DNA of 55,901 bases from Verrucomicrobiales bacterium. Lineage in GTDB: Bacteria > Verrucomicrobiota > Verrucomicrobiia > Limisphaerales > JAYPXF01. The translations under genes and the position numbers were made by a program. The stretch covers positions 1 to 55,901 of the forward strand of contig PBAL01000089.1 in the NCBI GenBank assembly GCA_002715965.1. The letters run 5' to 3'. Below are positions 23,710 through 31,159 of the stretch, piece after piece. Under the pieces are notes generated by a model. It saw only the letters and a program-made list of their open reading frames with translations. It had not been told where the DNA came from and ran no database searches. Position 1 is the stretch's first letter, and every line of letters starts with the position of its first letter.

Positions 23710-24154
23710 GCGCCCATCTATTAAAGTTTTGCCTTTACTGTTCTACAAGTACCAGAAAGGTGAGGGGTTCTTTGCTAAGCACATGAACGAAAGGTACGAT
23801 TATGAGTTGGGGCATTATTATTACCAGCATTTTGACGCTGTGTTCAACCGTGATGGTATATACTATAACCGTAGAACTGGGGTATGCTGGTTTGAAACTA
23901 ATGGTAAAGCTTACGTTTGCGACAAGAAAGACTTCTTTAACGCACTAGCTGGCTATGAAGCGGGTGAAAAAGATATAAAGCTGTTTAGACAGTTTAAGCT
24001 CATTTATGAATACGATAAAAGCGCTCTTAATAAAGAGCAGATGCAATTTCTTATTCACTATTCAAACAATTTGGAAGTACGTAAGCAAAAGCGCCAAAAC
24101 TTAAAACGTATGCTTATGTTCAAAAGGCGTCTTGGTTATTGGAGTGGCGAATGA
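23702..24154 (+). CDS. Tyr-rich accessory protein, unknown
   Basis: 150 residues with an unusual density of Tyr, Phe and Lys (ERYDYELGHYYYQHFDAVF ...) and a very basic C-terminal helix (RKQKRQNLKRMLMFKRRLG). May bind nucleic acid or a host protein; no family recognised. Stop overlaps the next small frame (ATGA). Confidence 0.6.
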   Translation: MNKRPSIKVLPLLFYKYQKGEGFFAKHMNERYDYELGHYYYQHFDAVFNRDGIYYNRRTGVCWFETNGKAYVCDKKDFFNALAGYEAGEKDIKLFRQFKLIYEYDKSALNKEQMQFLIHYSNNLEVRKQKRQNLKRMLMFKRRLGYWSGE

Positions 24155-24309
24155 GCTTATCGTTCTTACAAAGCGTAGCGCTGGCAGATGCACAGCACAC
24201 ATTTAGCGCGGAACATAATGTGGTCATGCAACCAAGCCACTTTCGCTTTTCCAATCTAGCTTTTGCCGTGCGTTGTGGTATTCTGCAAATTAACTTGAAC
24301 CTATCGTAA
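24151..24309 (+). CDS. Possible 52-residue gene
   Basis: ATG 24151 overlaps the previous stop (ATGA); the frame runs 52 codons (MSLSFLQSVALADAQHTFSA ...) to TAA at 24307-24309 and fills a gap that would otherwise lack a gene. No strong RBS beyond GGAGTGG at 24141-24147. Composition is like a real protein, but no relative is recognised. Confidence 0.45.
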   Translation: MSLSFLQSVALADAQHTFSAEHNVVMQPSHFRFSNLAFAVRCGILQINLNLS

Positions 24310-24330
24310 CGTAACACGTAAGGAGAATAA

Positions 24331-24531
24331 ATGAGGGTTAACCTGACTGACCCCAAGAGTGAAACCTTCTGCTGTGGTACACTGTGTGACAAGCGTAAAG
24401 CGCAAGCGCATATTGACCACATGCAAAGGGTCATTGATGCGTGCCACCAGCTTCTTAACTATGGAGATATGCCTGAAGACATAGTGGCAGAACTTAAATC
24501 GCAATTAAGCGAACTAACAACTAAGGATTAA
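24331..24531 (+). CDS. Small accessory protein with CCGTLC motif
   Basis: 66 residues. ETFCCGTLCDKRKAQAHIDH then a helix; CC..C and His could bind a metal. AAGGAG RBS before ATG 24331. No family recognised. Confidence 0.55.
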   Translation: MRVNLTDPKSETFCCGTLCDKRKAQAHIDHMQRVIDACHQLLNYGDMPEDIVAELKSQLSELTTKD

Positions 24532-24533
24532 TT

Positions 24534-24755
24534 ATGATTAAGCGTAAATACTTCTTTTCTGTAAGAGTAGCACATAACGATGATAGCGGTGATTATAGCT
24601 GGTGGCATGATATGATAACGCGCACATCGCTAATGCCTGAGCAAGAAGCAACCATGGAAGTTATTCGTAGGGAAGCCATGGTAGTGCTTGCAGACCGTGT
24701 ACCAAGAAGAATTTCACGTACAGATGTGGAATTTGTATCTTTTAACAGAATTTAA
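24534..24755 (+). CDS. Small accessory protein, unknown
   Basis: 73 residues, alpha/beta (KRKYFFSVRVAHNDDSGDYS ...). It begins 2 bp after the previous stop, and ends VEFVSFNRI. The ferredoxin-like strand-helix-strand layout is suggestive only. No family recognised. Confidence 0.55.
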   Translation: MIKRKYFFSVRVAHNDDSGDYSWWHDMITRTSLMPEQEATMEVIRREAMVVLADRVPRRISRTDVEFVSFNRI

Positions 24756-24766
24756 TAGGTGGTAAT

Positions 24767-25237
24767 ATGAAGAACTTTAATGGTGCGTACATACGCTGTG
24801 ACCTTGGTATACGCAAAATACTAAGCGCTAAACCCATAACCAACCCGCCTACAGTACACAGCGAGTACGTTGTTACCGTTGACGGTGGTAGTATACCTAT
24901 TGAGTTTAAAGCGTCTTACGCTACGTTACAGCGCATTTGCTGCGAACCTGTGCCTGGCGTTAGCTTACTTGGTAAACCTGTTATTGTATGTGATGAACAC
25001 GGTTCTGATTTTAACAACCTTAATGACGTATTAGATGCTGAAGCGTACTGGCAAGAGCGCAACCGTAAAACTGAGGTATTTGTGGTCACTAGTGTATCAT
25101 ACCGTAACCTACTAGCGGCGACTGAAGTATGTAGCAATACCACCAGCCATAAACCAACTGAAGTTCGTATTAACCAAGCGTCGGATATGTATTCAACATT
25201 TATGTTAGGCTTTTTAGCAAATAATGTTGACCTTTAG
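24767..25237 (+). CDS. Accessory protein, unknown
   Basis: 156 residues, alpha/beta, three cysteines (YIRCDLG, RICCEPV). RBS AGGTGG before ATG 24767. The end of the gene overlaps the -35 of the promoter at 25227-25254. No family recognised. Confidence 0.55.
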   Translation: MKNFNGAYIRCDLGIRKILSAKPITNPPTVHSEYVVTVDGGSIPIEFKASYATLQRICCEPVPGVSLLGKPVIVCDEHGSDFNNLNDVLDAEAYWQERNRKTEVFVVTSVSYRNLLAATEVCSNTTSHKPTEVRINQASDMYSTFMLGFLANNVDL

Positions 25238-25254
25238 ATATCCATCTGTATAAT
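25227..25254 (+). promoter_or_regulatory. Strong sigma70 promoter
   Basis: TTGACC (25227-25232), 16-bp spacer, TATAAT (25249-25254). It drives the 85-residue gene at 25305. The predicted start (about 25261) falls inside the first arm of the hairpin at 25259-25287. Confidence 0.75.
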
Positions 25255-25258
25255 AGCT

Positions 25259-25287
25259 TTTGTGGGTTGCAATGGTGCTCCCACAAA
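25259..25287 (+). terminator. Hairpin at the promoter start site
   Basis: TTTGTGGG (25259-25266) pairs with CCCACAAA (25280-25287), 13-base loop, followed by TTTAAAGG. Read-through RNA forms it fully; RNA started at about 25261 lacks the first bases. The missing T run makes it a weak terminator or an RNA-stability element. Confidence 0.55.
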
Positions 25288-25304
25288 TTTAAAGGATATC
25301 AAAT

Positions 25305-25562
25305 ATGTTAATACTTCCTAAATCTTTACTTGCGGTAGTTGGCGCGAACGACATTGCTTTCCCGTTTAACAATACAGCTGAGATGCTTGAAGCTGCAATT
25401 GAGAAGCAAGACGTTGTAACTGTAACGGATTGGGTTCACTTGCATGGCTACGTTGTCGCTACAGGCTGGGAAGGTACGCAGCCACACGAAATGGAAGCGC
25501 TAGCTAAGAAGGTATGTGAATTAGGTGATTCGGATTACGAAGGTAGCATTTACATAGTATGA
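25305..25562 (+). CDS. Small acidic protein with its own promoter
   Basis: 85 residues (LILPKSLLAVVGANDIAFPF ... LGDSDYEGSIYIV), acidic, alpha/beta. AAGGA precedes ATG 25305. Being flanked by a consensus promoter and a terminator (25571-25592), it forms a single-gene unit and is probably highly expressed early; such proteins are often host takeover factors (inference). No family recognised. Confidence 0.6.
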   Translation: MLILPKSLLAVVGANDIAFPFNNTAEMLEAAIEKQDVVTVTDWVHLHGYVVATGWEGTQPHEMEALAKKVCELGDSDYEGSIYIV

Positions 25563-25570
25563 CTTTTAAC

Positions 25571-25592
25571 AGGGGTGCGGAAACGCACCCTT
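25571..25592 (+). terminator. Rho-independent terminator
   Basis: GGGTGCG (4-base GAAA-type loop) CGCACCC TTTT, just after the gene ending 25562 and before ATG 25607. Confidence 0.8.
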
Positions 25593-25606
25593 TTCAGGAG
25601 TGCAAA

Positions 25607-25837
25607 ATGAACACCAATCCTTTAGACGTGCTTGTCACGTTGTGCTTGTCGACGTACCTTGCTAACGGCGATAAAAGCAAAGCTGTTACACGCTTAGCGC
25701 GTAAGTATCGCAACCTCAACAAAGGTGACATCGGTTTGTGTACCATGCTCACCACTATTATCAATCATGACAACCCTGTCGCGGTTGTTCGTATTTCCTA
25801 CTTTAAGCTAATGGGAGTTGAATATGTCGCAAAGTAA
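25607..25837 (+). CDS. Small accessory protein, unknown
   Basis: 76 residues from ATG 25607 (AGGAG upstream); an upstream in-frame ATG at 25559 lies before the terminator hairpin and is unlikely. Helical, with a basic patch RLARKYRNLNKGD. Overlaps the next gene by 14 bp. No family recognised. Confidence 0.55.
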   Translation: MNTNPLDVLVTLCLSTYLANGDKSKAVTRLARKYRNLNKGDIGLCTMLTTIINHDNPVAVVRISYFKLMGVEYVAK

Positions 25838-26354
25838 CCCACACTACGAAGCGCTAGAAGCTATTGAGCACTTTTATGGCAGAAAGCGTGCGGAACGTTC
25901 GCGTGTACCCCTTATTAACCACATACACGAAGGGTGTGCAATTATTGACGCGCTGTGCTACACGTGGTTCACATGTCGCAAGCATGAATGCGATATTCTT
26001 AAAGCTGCTTTTTGCATTCACCCAATTATACAACCCGATGTACATCGCCCTGAAATGTGGAAACCGCTTGTTGAGCATTTACCCCCACGAGTAGTTGAAC
26101 TGGCTGTTAATTATTCACGTTGTGCTAATGCGTACCTATGTACGCCCGATAATGATTGGGTAAGCGCCACAGCTGACGTACACGCGAAGGTAAAACCACA
26201 CTCGCCAACACGTGACACCTACGTTCTGCTAATGGCTGATAAGCTGCAGAACAAGAAGGATTTCATGCGTTACCGTTACGGTAGACACGATCGTAGTGAT
26301 CAGTTACACTTCTATTTTGAACTATGGTTAAAATACTTACGGGAGTACGTATGA
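25824..26354 (+). CDS. HD-like phage protein (degenerate metal motif)
   Basis: 176 residues from ATG 25824 (GGGAG 6 bases upstream). RSRVPLINHIHEGCAIIDAL and AAFCIHPIIQPD resemble HD-domain phosphohydrolases of the ppGpp-hydrolase type, but the HD pair appears as HP, and a later ADKLQNKKDF supplies a candidate Asp. I recall a phage family with the FCxHPxxQ form. Possibly a nucleotide-metabolism enzyme or a catalytically dead sensor. Confidence 0.5.
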   Translation: MSQSNPHYEALEAIEHFYGRKRAERSRVPLINHIHEGCAIIDALCYTWFTCRKHECDILKAAFCIHPIIQPDVHRPEMWKPLVEHLPPRVVELAVNYSRCANAYLCTPDNDWVSATADVHAKVKPHSPTRDTYVLLMADKLQNKKDFMRYRYGRHDRSDQLHFYFELWLKYLREYV

Positions 26355-26563
26355 GAAACAATAAAAGGCGTATTCGGGACGGTCAGATACAAGATTGTCT
26401 TAATTTTATGGACGCACATAACCACGACGATGCGCCAGATGGTGCGTGGCAAGGTATTCTGGAAAATGCGGTCGATATATTTAACGAAAGCGAAGGGACT
26501 GATTTTGACAGTTATGATATGTTTATTATGTGGGTTGAATCACGAGGTACAGACGCAAAATGA
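26351..26563 (+). CDS. Small acidic protein, unknown
   Basis: 70 residues from ATG 26351 (ATGA overlap; GGGAG upstream). Basic first 14 residues, then very acidic, DNA-mimic-like composition (DDAPDGAW, NESEGTDFDSYD). A DNA-mimic anti-restriction role is only a guess from charge. No family recognised. Confidence 0.55.
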   Translation: MRNNKRRIRDGQIQDCLNFMDAHNHDDAPDGAWQGILENAVDIFNESEGTDFDSYDMFIMWVESRGTDAK

Positions 26564-26805
26564 AAAGTAAAGTAGAAAAGAGCATTGTTGACCCTACACT
26601 ATCACCGCGAACACGTGCGATGTGTGGTGGTAAACCTAATTCAGGCAAACTTATTATGTCAGGCCCAATTGAGAAATTGGATAACAAGCACGGGCAGATA
26701 TTCGCGCATTGTAAAGATGCGATATATACCCTTGTGTTTACTGGTGATGTACTAAAACGGAGCTTCTTAGATGCGTACAATTCGACTAGACCCCAAAAAG
26801 CGTGA
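26560..26805 (+). CDS. Small accessory protein, unknown
   Basis: 81 residues, basic N-terminus (KSKVEKSIVDPTLSPRTRAM), overlapping the neighbours by 4 and 35 bp. No family recognised. Confidence 0.5.
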   Translation: MKSKVEKSIVDPTLSPRTRAMCGGKPNSGKLIMSGPIEKLDNKHGQIFAHCKDAIYTLVFTGDVLKRSFLDAYNSTRPQKA

Positions 26806-27232
26806 GCGCTTGATAAAGCTTGCACCTACTGTGACCACACGTCCCGAGCTTGCTAAGGCCGCTAAGGTAAGCTTGTTCACAGTTAACCGTTATGCACAGC
26901 ACGACGATGAACTCCACCGTATTCTTATCGGTTACGGTAAAGAACGGATGGAAAAGTGGCGTAAAAAGGTCATGGCGGTTAAGTACGCAGTTGAACATGA
27001 GAATATGGAAACCGTCAAAGCGTGTAAACTGGTGGGTATAGCAGCGAGCACATATTACCGCGCAGCTGATGTACTTGGTATTGTGGTCAAAACTAAAGAG
27101 CGCAGAGCAATTGAACGCTGTGAAGCTGCTCACTATTACCGTAAACAGGGTGTAACCTTACAGCAGGCATGTCGCCAAGCTAAGGTATCACGTTCAACCT
27201 ACACCAAATGGAAGGAAGAAAATGGGTATTAA
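26771..27232 (+). CDS. Triple helix-turn-helix protein
   Basis: 153 residues, strongly basic. Three HTH-type units: TRPELAKAAKVSLFTVNRYA (about 23-42), ETVKACKLVGIAASTYYRAA (about 77-96) and TLQQACRQAKVSRSTYTKW (about 130-148). The Ser/Thr-Tyr recognition-helix start recurs in all three. Likely a sequence-specific DNA-binding regulator of this phage; target unknown. Confidence 0.65.
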   Translation: MRTIRLDPKKRERLIKLAPTVTTRPELAKAAKVSLFTVNRYAQHDDELHRILIGYGKERMEKWRKKVMAVKYAVEHENMETVKACKLVGIAASTYYRAADVLGIVVKTKERRAIERCEAAHYYRKQGVTLQQACRQAKVSRSTYTKWKEENGY

Positions 27233-27344
27233 AGACACAAATATTTTATTCTGGCTTCGCTTTGCAGCTTATTCACTTTTAATTGGTGGCGGTAGCTTTG
27301 TTGTACTTTTGCTGTGCGAGCTCATGTATTTATTAACGCGCTAG
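27222..27344 (+). CDS. Small membrane protein
   Basis: 40 residues (MGIKDTNILFWLRFAAYSLL ...), one long hydrophobic segment. ATG 27222 overlaps the end of the HTH gene; GGAAG RBS. Too short for most gene finders; a plausible membrane-active early peptide. Confidence 0.5.
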   Translation: MGIKDTNILFWLRFAAYSLLIGGGSFVVLLLCELMYLLTR

Positions 27345-27368
27345 CAGCACACAGCGCCATTTTTGCTG

Positions 27369-27400
27369 GTGGGGTGGTGTGCTAGCTTACCTAACCCCAC
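27369..27400 (+). terminator. Hairpin GTGGGGT / ACCCCAC
   Basis: 7-bp stem with an 18-base loop in the 160-bp gap 27345-27504, followed by an A-rich and not T-rich stretch, so a weak terminator or RNA element. An alternative longer pairing of GCTAGCA..CACAC with GTGTGCTAGC (27339-27385) competes with it. Confidence 0.4.
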
Positions 27401-27444
27401 AAAAACCCCTTAAAATCGCATACAGCGCGGAGCGATTAATGATC

Positions 27445-27473
27445 TTGTACTACAAACCGTATAGCTTTACTAT
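27445..27473 (+). promoter_or_regulatory. Candidate sigma70 promoter
   Basis: TTGTAC (27445-27450), 17-bp spacer, TACTAT (27468-27473), 31 bp before the ATG at 27505. Both boxes are 4-5/6 matches. Confidence 0.45.
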
Positions 27474-27504
27474 GCAATCCTTACAACAAAAGAGGAAAGA
27501 TAAA

Positions 27505-27930
27505 ATGCCTTTGCAAGAACTGAAACAAACACAAAGGGATGCTTGCGTTGCTACGTGTTGCGCCATGTTACTTAACCGACCTGTTGAAGATGTAATTGAA
27601 GAATTTCACAAGGAGTTCACCAACTATCTTAAAACGACAGATGGCTATTTAGCTGAGCATGGTGTTAAGGTGCAGCGCACTGAAGACCGAACAACCCTCC
27701 TTTTCAATCGGATTTACATGTTGCTCGTACCATCCCTTAACACGCCAGGCATGTTCCATCAAGTGCTTGCAGATACACGACACGGTAAAGTTGTTATTTA
27801 CGATCCTTCCCGTAATCTACGTTACAGTATGGAACCGGAAGGTGAAATGGAACGTCAATTGCTGTCTTGGGTAATTGATTATGAAGTGGTTGAAGCCCCT
27901 GCTCTTAAATATAAGCTTGAGGTGCATTAA
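27505..27930 (+). CDS. C39-like papain-fold peptidase
   Basis: 141 residues from ATG 27505 (AGAGG upstream). TQRDACVATCCAMLLN (catalytic Cys C14), MFHQVLA (H85) and VVIYDPS (D100) give the Cys-His-Asp order of C39-like peptidases, with Gln-rich oxyanion region (Q8 or Q10) before the Cys. Not attached to an ABC transporter, so not bacteriocin processing; may cleave a host or phage protein. Confidence 0.65.
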   Translation: MPLQELKQTQRDACVATCCAMLLNRPVEDVIEEFHKEFTNYLKTTDGYLAEHGVKVQRTEDRTTLLFNRIYMLLVPSLNTPGMFHQVLADTRHGKVVIYDPSRNLRYSMEPEGEMERQLLSWVIDYEVVEAPALKYKLEVH

Positions 27931-28362
27931 ATGGGCATACATGTCTTAAACAAGGGTAAAGCGGGTGAGCGGGAAGCTATTAAGTTTCTCCAGCCTATTA
28001 TCGACAAGGCATACGAACTGGCAGGATTAGAGCCTGTTGAGCTATTTCGTAACCAGAACCAAAGTGCATTAGGTGGGTACGATGTAGACGGCTTGCCTTG
28101 GTTAGCGCTTGAAATAAAACGACAGGAAACACTTAACCTCAATGCGTGGTGGAAACAAGTCACAACCGCGTGTGCAGACAATCAAGTGCCTGTTGTTATG
28201 TTTAGGCAGAACCGTAAGCAATGGCGCTTCCTTACTGTGGGTTGGATACACACTGGCGGTCAGGGTTATGTAACAGCGCGTGTGGAGTTAAGTAAGGAAG
28301 ACTTCATTAATTGGTTCGAACAAAGACTTTTACACTATATTGAGGAAACACGTAATGATTAG
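27931..28362 (+). CDS. PD-(D/E)XK nuclease, resolvase-like
   Basis: 143 residues. GKAGEREAIKFL (E13), GGYDVDG (D51/D53), ALEIKRQET (E61, K63) fit a PD-(D/E)XK catalytic core like the phage Holliday junction resolvases. Likely resolves branched DNA before packaging. Starts directly after the C39-like gene. Confidence 0.7.
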   Translation: MGIHVLNKGKAGEREAIKFLQPIIDKAYELAGLEPVELFRNQNQSALGGYDVDGLPWLALEIKRQETLNLNAWWKQVTTACADNQVPVVMFRQNRKQWRFLTVGWIHTGGQGYVTARVELSKEDFINWFEQRLLHYIEETRND

Positions 28363-28621
28363 TATGCTAGCGCACCTAATAGGGTTAATTGGAATGATGC
28401 TGGTGGTACTGGCATTTTACCAGACGGTTGAGGGTAAGTGGGACAGCCAAGGCCATACGTTTAATGTGGTCAATTTAAGCGGTGCTATACTTCTGCTTAT
28501 AAGCTTGATAGTACATTTTAATTTAGGTTCGTTTATAATAGAGCTGTTTTGGATTGCTATAAGCATTAAAGGGCTTGTGCAGTACCACAGGAGGACAACC
28601 ACTTTAAAAGTTCAAAGTTAG
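28355..28621 (+). CDS. CBU_0592-like three-span membrane protein
   Basis: 88 residues from ATG 28355. Pattern TVEGKWDSQGHTFNVVNLSG ... FNLGSFIIELFWI plus two flanking hydrophobic segments matches the CBU_0592-like family of small bacterial inner membrane proteins with unknown function. Unusual in a phage; might have been taken from a host and could protect or alter the membrane. Ends 5 bp before the next promoter. Confidence 0.7.
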   Translation: MISMLAHLIGLIGMMLVVLAFYQTVEGKWDSQGHTFNVVNLSGAILLLISLIVHFNLGSFIIELFWIAISIKGLVQYHRRTTTLKVQS

Positions 28622-28625
28622 TTGC

Positions 28626-28653
28626 TTGACACACTTCCTGTATGATGTATAAT
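28626..28653 (+). promoter_or_regulatory. Consensus sigma70 promoter
   Basis: TTGACA (28626-28631), 16-bp spacer, TATAAT (28648-28653): perfect boxes. Predicted start about 28660 lies within the stem of the terminator at 28655-28680. Drives the genes 28695-30114, including the DNA ligase. Confidence 0.85.
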
Positions 28654-28654
28654 T

Positions 28655-28680
28655 AAAGGGTGGCTTCGGTCACCCTTTTT
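28655..28680 (+). terminator. Rho-independent terminator abutting the promoter
   Basis: AAAGGGTG / CACCCTTT, 8-base loop GCTTCGGT, T run of 5. It stops transcripts from upstream while the local promoter starts inside it. Confidence 0.85.
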
Positions 28681-28694
28681 ATTGGAGATTTGTA

Positions 28695-28871
28695 ATGCCT
28701 TACACGCTTGAAGAGTTATTAGCCATCAAAGACGAAATAACCTTTAATCGAGCTTTAAATAACCTAGACCCGAATGATGACAACTTAGACAAAGTTGCTG
28801 AGATTGAGTTCTATCGTACTCACAGTAAATTTTGTGGAGAAGTACGGGTCACATATTACGAGGAAAATTAG
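28695..28871 (+). CDS. Small acidic protein
   Basis: 58 residues (MPYTLEELLAIKDEITFNRA ...). ATG 28695 with GGAG 9 bases upstream, first gene after the consensus promoter. The stop overlaps the next GTG start. No family recognised; too short for the usual length cutoff. Confidence 0.6.
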   Translation: MPYTLEELLAIKDEITFNRALNNLDPNDDNLDKVAEIEFYRTHSKFCGEVRVTYYEEN

Positions 28872-29041
28872 TGAAAATTGTAGAAGTAGGTAAACGTGAT
28901 TTTTGCAATGTATGTCATGTTTTTGGTTGCACGCAAATGATTGAGTTCAGAGCTGTGCTTATTGAAGAAACCCCCATTTTTAATGTCTGCAAAGATTGTG
29001 CAGAACAAATTGGGAAACTATCTGAGGATATTAACGAATGA
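28871..29041 (+). CDS. Small zinc-binding protein with GTG start
   Basis: 56 residues. GTG at 28871 overlaps the previous TAG; GAGG at 28859-28862 is the RBS. CNVCHVFGC and CKDC give a four- or five-cysteine zinc site. The longer in-frame reading from 28832 lies inside the previous gene and lacks an RBS. Overlaps the ligase start by 4 bp. Confidence 0.6.
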   Translation: MKIVEVGKRDFCNVCHVFGCTQMIEFRAVLIEETPIFNVCKDCAEQIGKLSEDINE

Positions 29042-30114
29042 CCACATTTAAACCAATGCTAGCAGTGAACAGCAAGCCCGAAGACTTAAAAGAACCACAA
29101 TACGGTTCGCTTAAGCTTGAGGGTGTACGTGCAATATTTACACCCGAAGACGGGTTGGTGGGACGCAGCCTTAAACCCTGCAATAATCAACTACTTTACG
29201 AGCGCGAAGACTTCCAGCGTATTGAGCAGTATTGCAGCGACAACGGCATTTACCTTGAGGGTGAATTGTACGTACACGGTTGGACGTTTAATCGTATTGA
29301 TAGTTGTATACGCGGCAACGGTAACATAGACGCAAACCAACTTGAATTCCATGTGTTCGACTGCTACGTACCAAGCCAACCGGAAGCAACATTTACACAG
29401 CGTATAGAGTTTTACAAGTTCGCTGTAGGCGAGTTACAGCGCTTAGGGTTAACACATGTAAAAGCGTGCCCCCAAACGCTTATGGGCAGCGCTAGCGACA
29501 TTACAGACGCGTATGTGTGGGCTATTGAAAACGGGTACGAAGGTTTTTGCTTAAAGCGTGCAGACGGTGCATATAAGCATGGTCGCAGCACCCTAAAGCA
29601 AGAGCTATTTACACGCATTAAACCCGAAAACACTTATGACGCTGTGGTGCTGGATATTATTGAGCGTTTTGAGAACCTTTGTGAGAGTGAAGTTAACGAG
29701 CTTGGTTACTTATACAAGAAGCAGGATAAAGCTCAAAAGCGCGGCACAGGCATGGCTCAGACTGCTGTGGTGTATTGCCCGCAAATTGGTGAAATACACA
29801 AAGTATCTCTTACCAAGGGTCTAACGGACGTTGATCGTATGCGTATTTGGGAAGACAGCGAGTTCTACAAGGGTAAAGTGATGCAATACGTTGGCATACC
29901 TGTGCCCGGACAAAAAGTACCACGTTCGCCGCGTTTTGATAAATGGCGTTTAGACATAGAAGCTGTTTACTTACGTCACGACCCTAGCGACAGCATTTTA
30001 ATTGATTGGCAGAATGAAGCTCAGGTTTACATTGACCAAGGCTGCGAAGAAATTACGCGCGAAATGTTTATAGACTTGTATCGAGCAGACTGGTCGCTAT
30101 CGCATAGTAAGTAA
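29038..30114 (+). CDS. ATP-dependent DNA ligase
   Basis: 358 residues. Adenylation motif KLEG (K26, variant of KxDG), RA following it, EGELYV (motif III), EFHVFDC, EGFCLKRADG (motif IV) and an OB-like C-terminus. Seals nicks in phage DNA. Glu in place of Asp in KxDG is an unusual but known substitution. The Lys nucleophile is intact, so activity is expected. Confidence 0.9.
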   Translation: MTTFKPMLAVNSKPEDLKEPQYGSLKLEGVRAIFTPEDGLVGRSLKPCNNQLLYEREDFQRIEQYCSDNGIYLEGELYVHGWTFNRIDSCIRGNGNIDANQLEFHVFDCYVPSQPEATFTQRIEFYKFAVGELQRLGLTHVKACPQTLMGSASDITDAYVWAIENGYEGFCLKRADGAYKHGRSTLKQELFTRIKPENTYDAVVLDIIERFENLCESEVNELGYLYKKQDKAQKRGTGMAQTAVVYCPQIGEIHKVSLTKGLTDVDRMRIWEDSEFYKGKVMQYVGIPVPGQKVPRSPRFDKWRLDIEAVYLRHDPSDSILIDWQNEAQVYIDQGCEEITREMFIDLYRADWSLSHSK

Positions 30115-30140
30115 AGTTCATTCGTTGGAATGTTAAAAAG

Positions 30141-30470
30141 CTCGTAACCTTCGTAACCTGAAAATACCGAGCTCGTAACCTTGTAAGTTATTGTTTTATA
30201 AAGGAAAAACTCGATTCGTAACCTCGTAACCTGATTTCGCACATATTGGCCGTATAAACATTCTTATATATGTGTATGGTTACTAGGCTACGAATCACCG
30301 TACTAATATCTATCCGGATGTATAAATTAATATAAATAAAAATATATATTTATTATAAATAATTGTTTTTATTAAAGTTTTTATTTGTTAATTTTAAAAA
30401 GTTTGCATCATATGATATATTAAATGGCGTAACATTTTAGGTTACTTTTGAGGTTACGAGGTTACTTTGC
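30141..30470. repeat. AT-rich iteron region, copy B
   Basis: CGTAACC at 30142-30180, 30215-30232 (five copies in all) with GGTTAC at 30278, 30439, 30452 and 30460, and an AT tract 30301-30400. Its order of elements matches copy A (20752-21125): TTGTAAGTTATT, AAAGGAAAAACTCGA, ATATTGGCC, TATATGTGTATG, GGCTACGAATCAC, AT tract, TTAAATGG. No gene in 30115-30546. A second candidate origin or a shared regulatory element. Confidence 0.6.
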
Positions 30471-30546
30471 GCTTAGTCTAGTAAGAACGCTGAAGCAAGC
30501 GCACAATATACAGACGTTAAATTGTGGTCACATAGGAGACACAGAA

Positions 30547-31056
30547 ATGGCAAATATAGTACAGATGGACGAACCGCTCACATTTGGTAAGCGTCAGGGT
30601 TGGACAGGTAAACAGCTACTTAAAGATCCGAGTGGTTGTAATTACCTTGCGTGGGTGTATAACAACACCGACATTCAAATTGATGCGCGTATTGTTGGTG
30701 TGCTTAAGCTTATGGGTCTGATTGAATTTAAACGAATCCGCCTCAATTCGCTTATTGATGGTAAGCGCACAATTCTAAATGAAAGTCAGATGGAAATGGT
30801 GCAAGACAATATTGATAAGTTACGTGAACGCTTAGCAATAAGCTCGCATGATGCCCTTGCAAGAACGAGAGTAGCATGGCCAGGCTCCTTTACTTTGCAA
30901 GGTGGTGATAGTGTGAACACCAACTTTGACGCTGAAAAACTAAAGGAAGCTATGGTGCGTGTGGGTAATGCTAGCGTGCTTATTGGTCGTGAGGTTAACG
31001 TGGGAGTACCTGTATCACCTAATTGCAGAAGTGCAATTAAAATCACAGGTTATTAA
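30547..31056 (+). CDS. Protein with exonuclease-X C-terminal-like N-terminus
   Basis: 169 residues from ATG 30547 (AGGAGA upstream). LTFGKRQGWTGKQLLKDP ... YLAWVY resembles the small C-terminal domain of exonuclease X and related proteins (P-F-G-K..G..l..v....YL.WL). The rest is helical then beta-rich, no catalytic exonuclease residues. Lies after iteron region B and before terS; may bind DNA in that region (inference). Confidence 0.55.
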   Translation: MANIVQMDEPLTFGKRQGWTGKQLLKDPSGCNYLAWVYNNTDIQIDARIVGVLKLMGLIEFKRIRLNSLIDGKRTILNESQMEMVQDNIDKLRERLAISSHDALARTRVAWPGSFTLQGGDSVNTNFDAEKLKEAMVRVGNASVLIGREVNVGVPVSPNCRSAIKITGY

Positions 31057-31076
31057 TTAAACTTGGTTCCGGACAG

Positions 31077-31106
31077 TTGACGGGTGCGATTCTATTAAGC
31101 TAGTAT
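31077..31106 (+). promoter_or_regulatory. Candidate late promoter before terS
   Basis: TTGACG (31077-31082), 18-bp spacer, TAGTAT (31101-31106). Lies 54 bp before ATG 31160 at the start of the packaging/structural arm. Confidence 0.5.
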
Positions 31107-31159
31107 GCGATGATAATAACTAGATTTTAGAATTAACCCCGTCAAACAAGGAACTAAAG

